35,624 nt of DNA from an uncultured SAR86 cluster bacterium (GTDB lineage: Bacteria; Pseudomonadota; Gammaproteobacteria; Magnimaribacterales; AG-339-G14). A program made the position numbers and the translations under genes. Below the pieces are notes generated by a model. The model made no database searches and was not told the origin of the DNA. It saw only the letters and a program-made list of their open reading frames with translations. Position 1 is the first letter of the stretch. Every line of letters begins with the position of its first letter. This document shows positions 33,547-35,624 of the stretch, in pieces. The stretch spans positions 1-35,624 of the forward strand of contig CABYXE010000008.1 of assembly GCA_902522825.1 (NCBI GenBank). The letters run 5' to 3'.

Positions 33547-34383
33547 ATGAAAAGCGTAGACGATTTTAAGGAAAAAGGCTTCCATATTGAAAAAAATGTT
33601 TTTGAAAGGAAAGAAATGGAAGATCTTTTTTTTACTTTTTACGACATAGCTTATTCAATTGCTAAAAGAGAAGGATTAAGCCTAAATGATTTTATAGAAA
33701 TGGAAAGTCTTAATTATCCTAATAACATTAAGGATTTAGACAAAATTTTGATGGATCTTTTTTATGCAGATAAAAATCTCATAGGCGAGGTCTATGATAC
33801 TTTTTCTTATTCCATGGCTTTTATGCGCTTCTTAGGGAATGAGAAAGTGGAGTCAGTAACAAAAGAGCTTTTAGAGCTTTCTTCTCAATCTGCCCTTTAT
33901 GGCTGGACAAACAGAGTAAGAATTGATCCCCCGCATGATGAAAGAAGAACGTATGGATGGCATCAAGAAATTTTTTATACTATGCCAAATACTAGGTTTT
34001 TACAAACCTGGTGTCCTATTTTGAGAGATACGACAAAAGAAAACGGTACAATTAATATTAAAGCTGGATCACACAAAGAAGGAGTAGCTGCTTCTACATG
34101 GAATGAGGAGGAAGATAAGGCTATACAAATTACTGTGGATAGCAAACTTACAAATAAATATCCTTCGACAGAATTAGAAATGAAGGTAGGAGACATTCTA
34201 TTTTTTGATGGGCACCTTTTTCATAAATCTGGCAAAAATACTACAAAAAGTGAAATTCGTTTCTCTCTTGTAGGTATGTGGAATGATGTATCTCATAAAG
34301 GCTTTAAAGCACCCATTCCTGATTTTAAGTTCAGAACTATTTCATCAAAAGAGAATTTTGAAAAACATTTCAAATCAAGTTAG
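33547..34383 (+). CDS. Phytanoyl-CoA dioxygenase (PhyH)-family Fe(II)/2-oxoglutarate oxygenase
   Basis: A 278-residue protein with a jelly-roll oxygenase pattern. GWHQEIFYTMPN gives His139 and Glu141 as proximal iron ligands, GTINIKAGSHKEG is the conserved core turn, and FFDGHLFHKSGKN gives the distal His (226, or 223). Arg238 in SEIRFSLVG is the likely 2-oxoglutarate anchor. Glu in place of the more usual Asp in H-x-D is seen in part of the family. It starts four bases after the SGNH gene and precedes wzz. A hydroxylation or other oxidation of a glycan precursor or lipid is possible; the substrate is unknown. Confidence 0.8.
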   Translation: MKSVDDFKEKGFHIEKNVFERKEMEDLFFTFYDIAYSIAKREGLSLNDFIEMESLNYPNNIKDLDKILMDLFYADKNLIGEVYDTFSYSMAFMRFLGNEKVESVTKELLELSSQSALYGWTNRVRIDPPHDERRTYGWHQEIFYTMPNTRFLQTWCPILRDTTKENGTINIKAGSHKEGVAASTWNEEEDKAIQITVDSKLTNKYPSTELEMKVGDILFFDGHLFHKSGKNTTKSEIRFSLVGMWNDVSHKGFKAPIPDFKFRTISSKENFEKHFKSS

Positions 34384-34389
34384 CTTCAT

Positions 34390-35283
34390 ATGAAAGAAGA
34401 AAGTAGTAGCGAAAGCATTTATTCTTTTGACGGTATAAGTGAATTTTTAGAAATTCTTTGGGATTTTAAAAGATTTATCATTTCTTTCACATTTCTTGTG
34501 ACAATTCTTTCAATTTTTATAACCTTCTTTTTAACTCCTAAGTATCTTTCAAGCTCTTTATTAGAGTCAAAAAATGATGAAGCTAATAGATTTTCTAATA
34601 TCCCTTCAATAGACTTGCTTGGCGGAATTACAGGTCTAAATAGTCCTTTATCAAATAATGTAAATCTAGTAGTAGAAACATTATCATCAAGAGATTTTTT
34701 TAATTATCTTTACAAAGATGACCTTTTTTTAGCTAATCTCATAGCCACGAAAGGATACGAGAAAAACAAAATAGTTTACGATGAAAGTATTTTTTTACCC
34801 TCTCAATTGAAGTGGATTAAAAAGCCTTCTAAGTACCAAGCGCATAAAATTTTCTTAAACAATTATTTTTCTATCAATAAAAGTAGGGAAACTGGATTTA
34901 TTAAGTTATCTATAGAACATCTTTCTCCAGAAATATCTCAATCTTTACTTTTAACAATAATTGAAAAAATAAATAGTTACGCAAAAAATAAAAAAATTTC
35001 AGAGGCAAAATTATTTTTAAATTATCTTAATATTGAATCAGCAAAAGCAAATTCTTTGACAGTAAAAAATGCAATTTCTAAAAATATTGAAATGAAGATT
35101 CAAGAGTTAGCTTTTCTTAATTCGACTGAAGAGATAGTTTTATCAACAATAGAATCCCCTTATTTAACTGAAGAAAGAAGTAAACCTCAAAAGAAAGTAA
35201 TTGTAATATCTTCAATGCTTTTTTCATTATTTTTTTCTTCCATCATTTCTATTGTTTATGCATTAAGAAAAAGATATTTATAA
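34390..35283 (+). CDS. Wzz-type polysaccharide chain-length determinant
   Basis: Polysaccharide co-polymerase of 297 residues with the classic two-helix topology: membrane segments at about 29-49 and 272-293 flank a periplasmic domain. After the first segment comes FFLTPKYLSSSLLE, and the Pro-rich SKPQKKVIV precedes the second, both typical of Wzz. No tyrosine-kinase domain is attached, so it resembles the O-antigen or enterobacterial type more than a capsule Wzc. It starts six bases after the oxygenase gene. Its presence implies a Wzy-dependent polymer assembled by the products of this locus. Confidence 0.85.
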   Translation: MKEESSSESIYSFDGISEFLEILWDFKRFIISFTFLVTILSIFITFFLTPKYLSSSLLESKNDEANRFSNIPSIDLLGGITGLNSPLSNNVNLVVETLSSRDFFNYLYKDDLFLANLIATKGYEKNKIVYDESIFLPSQLKWIKKPSKYQAHKIFLNNYFSINKSRETGFIKLSIEHLSPEISQSLLLTIIEKINSYAKNKKISEAKLFLNYLNIESAKANSLTVKNAISKNIEMKIQELAFLNSTEEIVLSTIESPYLTEERSKPQKKVIVISSMLFSLFFSSIISIVYALRKRYL

Positions 35284-35300
35284 GTTAAATTTTCTTTAAT

Positions 35301-35624
35301 ATGTTTTTGTCTTTTACGCTAACAAGATTTTTGGCTGTTATTATCAAGCCATTAATTCTTCTATTCCTCGTGTGGATTGAAGATGAACTGTCTTATGTAT
35401 ACTCTCTCATAATCGTATTCAATGCTTTGGGATTAGCATTATTCAATTGTGAAGCCCATAAATATTTTTATAAAGACATTCTTGATTTAGATTCTTTTTC
35501 TTACAAAAAAAATTATTTTAAATATCTAGAAATTTTAACTTCTCACTTATTTATTTTTTTACTTCCTCTTTTTCTTTTTTTCTTTTTTTCACACAATCTA
35601 ATGTTAGCCTTTTTGATTACAATT
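35301..35624 (+). CDS. Probable Wzx-type polysaccharide flippase, 3' end cut by window
   Basis: ATG at 35301 opens a frame of 108 codons that is still open at the window edge. The visible part is highly hydrophobic, with segments at about 8-25, 35-52 and 83-108. WIEDELSYVYSLIIVFNALG resembles the N-terminus of MATE/MOP-fold flippases, in which the first helix is followed by a Y-S-L-I-type second helix. Position directly after wzz supports a flippase. The C-terminal three quarters are missing, so a Wzy polymerase or another membrane protein cannot be excluded. Confidence 0.6.
   Translation, partial: MFLSFTLTRFLAVIIKPLILLFLVWIEDELSYVYSLIIVFNALGLALFNCEAHKYFYKDILDLDSFSYKKNYFKYLEILTSHLFIFLLPLFLFFFFSHNLMLAFLITI

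Overview
The window is a 35.6 kb AT-rich stretch in which every gene I can support lies on the + strand. Gene order and protein types point to a streamlined marine gammaproteobacterium; SAR86-like is my best guess, but this rests on gene order and base composition, not on a phylogeny. Genes are packed with 1-30 nt overlaps or gaps. No stretch over 300 bases lacks a gene, and I saw no convincing hairpin terminator, CRISPR array, insertion sequence or integrase.

Region 1 (1-16985) is conserved core. It holds the end of pntB, then gyrA-serC-pheA-hisC-tyrA-aroA-cmk-rpsA-ihfB (the order known from Pseudomonas), then lapA-pyrF, a lipoprotein-type gamma-glutamyltransferase, uvrC-pgsA, and tRNA-Cys and tRNA-Leu. 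The uvrC-pgsA-tRNA order matches E. coli, apart from the missing tRNA-Gly.

Region 2 (16990-28645) starts four bases after the CCA end of tRNA-Leu and encodes a nonulosonic (sialic-like) acid pathway of the legionaminic type. It contains an amidotransferase trio (WbpG/PseA-like protein, HisF-like, HisH-like), then LegB, LegC, LegG (NeuC), LegI (NeuB), a sugar N-formyltransferase, PtmE, PtmF, LegF (CMP-sugar synthetase) and PtmA. The ptmE-ptmF-ptmB(legF)-ptmA order is that of the Campylobacter jejuni legionaminic locus. The usual LegH acetyltransferase is absent and a formyltransferase occupies the cluster instead, so I infer an N-formylated, possibly amidinated, legionaminic-type sugar. A 33-codon relic matching the C-terminus of LegB lies directly upstream of legB and overlaps its start.

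Region 3 (28745-35624) looks like surface-glycan decoration and export. It has a membrane-anchored SGNH protein, an SxtJ-like membrane protein, a 50-residue DUF5989-type peptide, a NodU/CmcH-type carbamoyltransferase, a second membrane-anchored SGNH protein, a phytanoyl-CoA-dioxygenase-type oxygenase, a Wzz-type chain-length protein and the start of a probable Wzx flippase cut by the window edge. Regions 2 and 3 together read as part of an O-antigen or capsule locus. No glycosyltransferase is visible, so the locus probably continues to the right.
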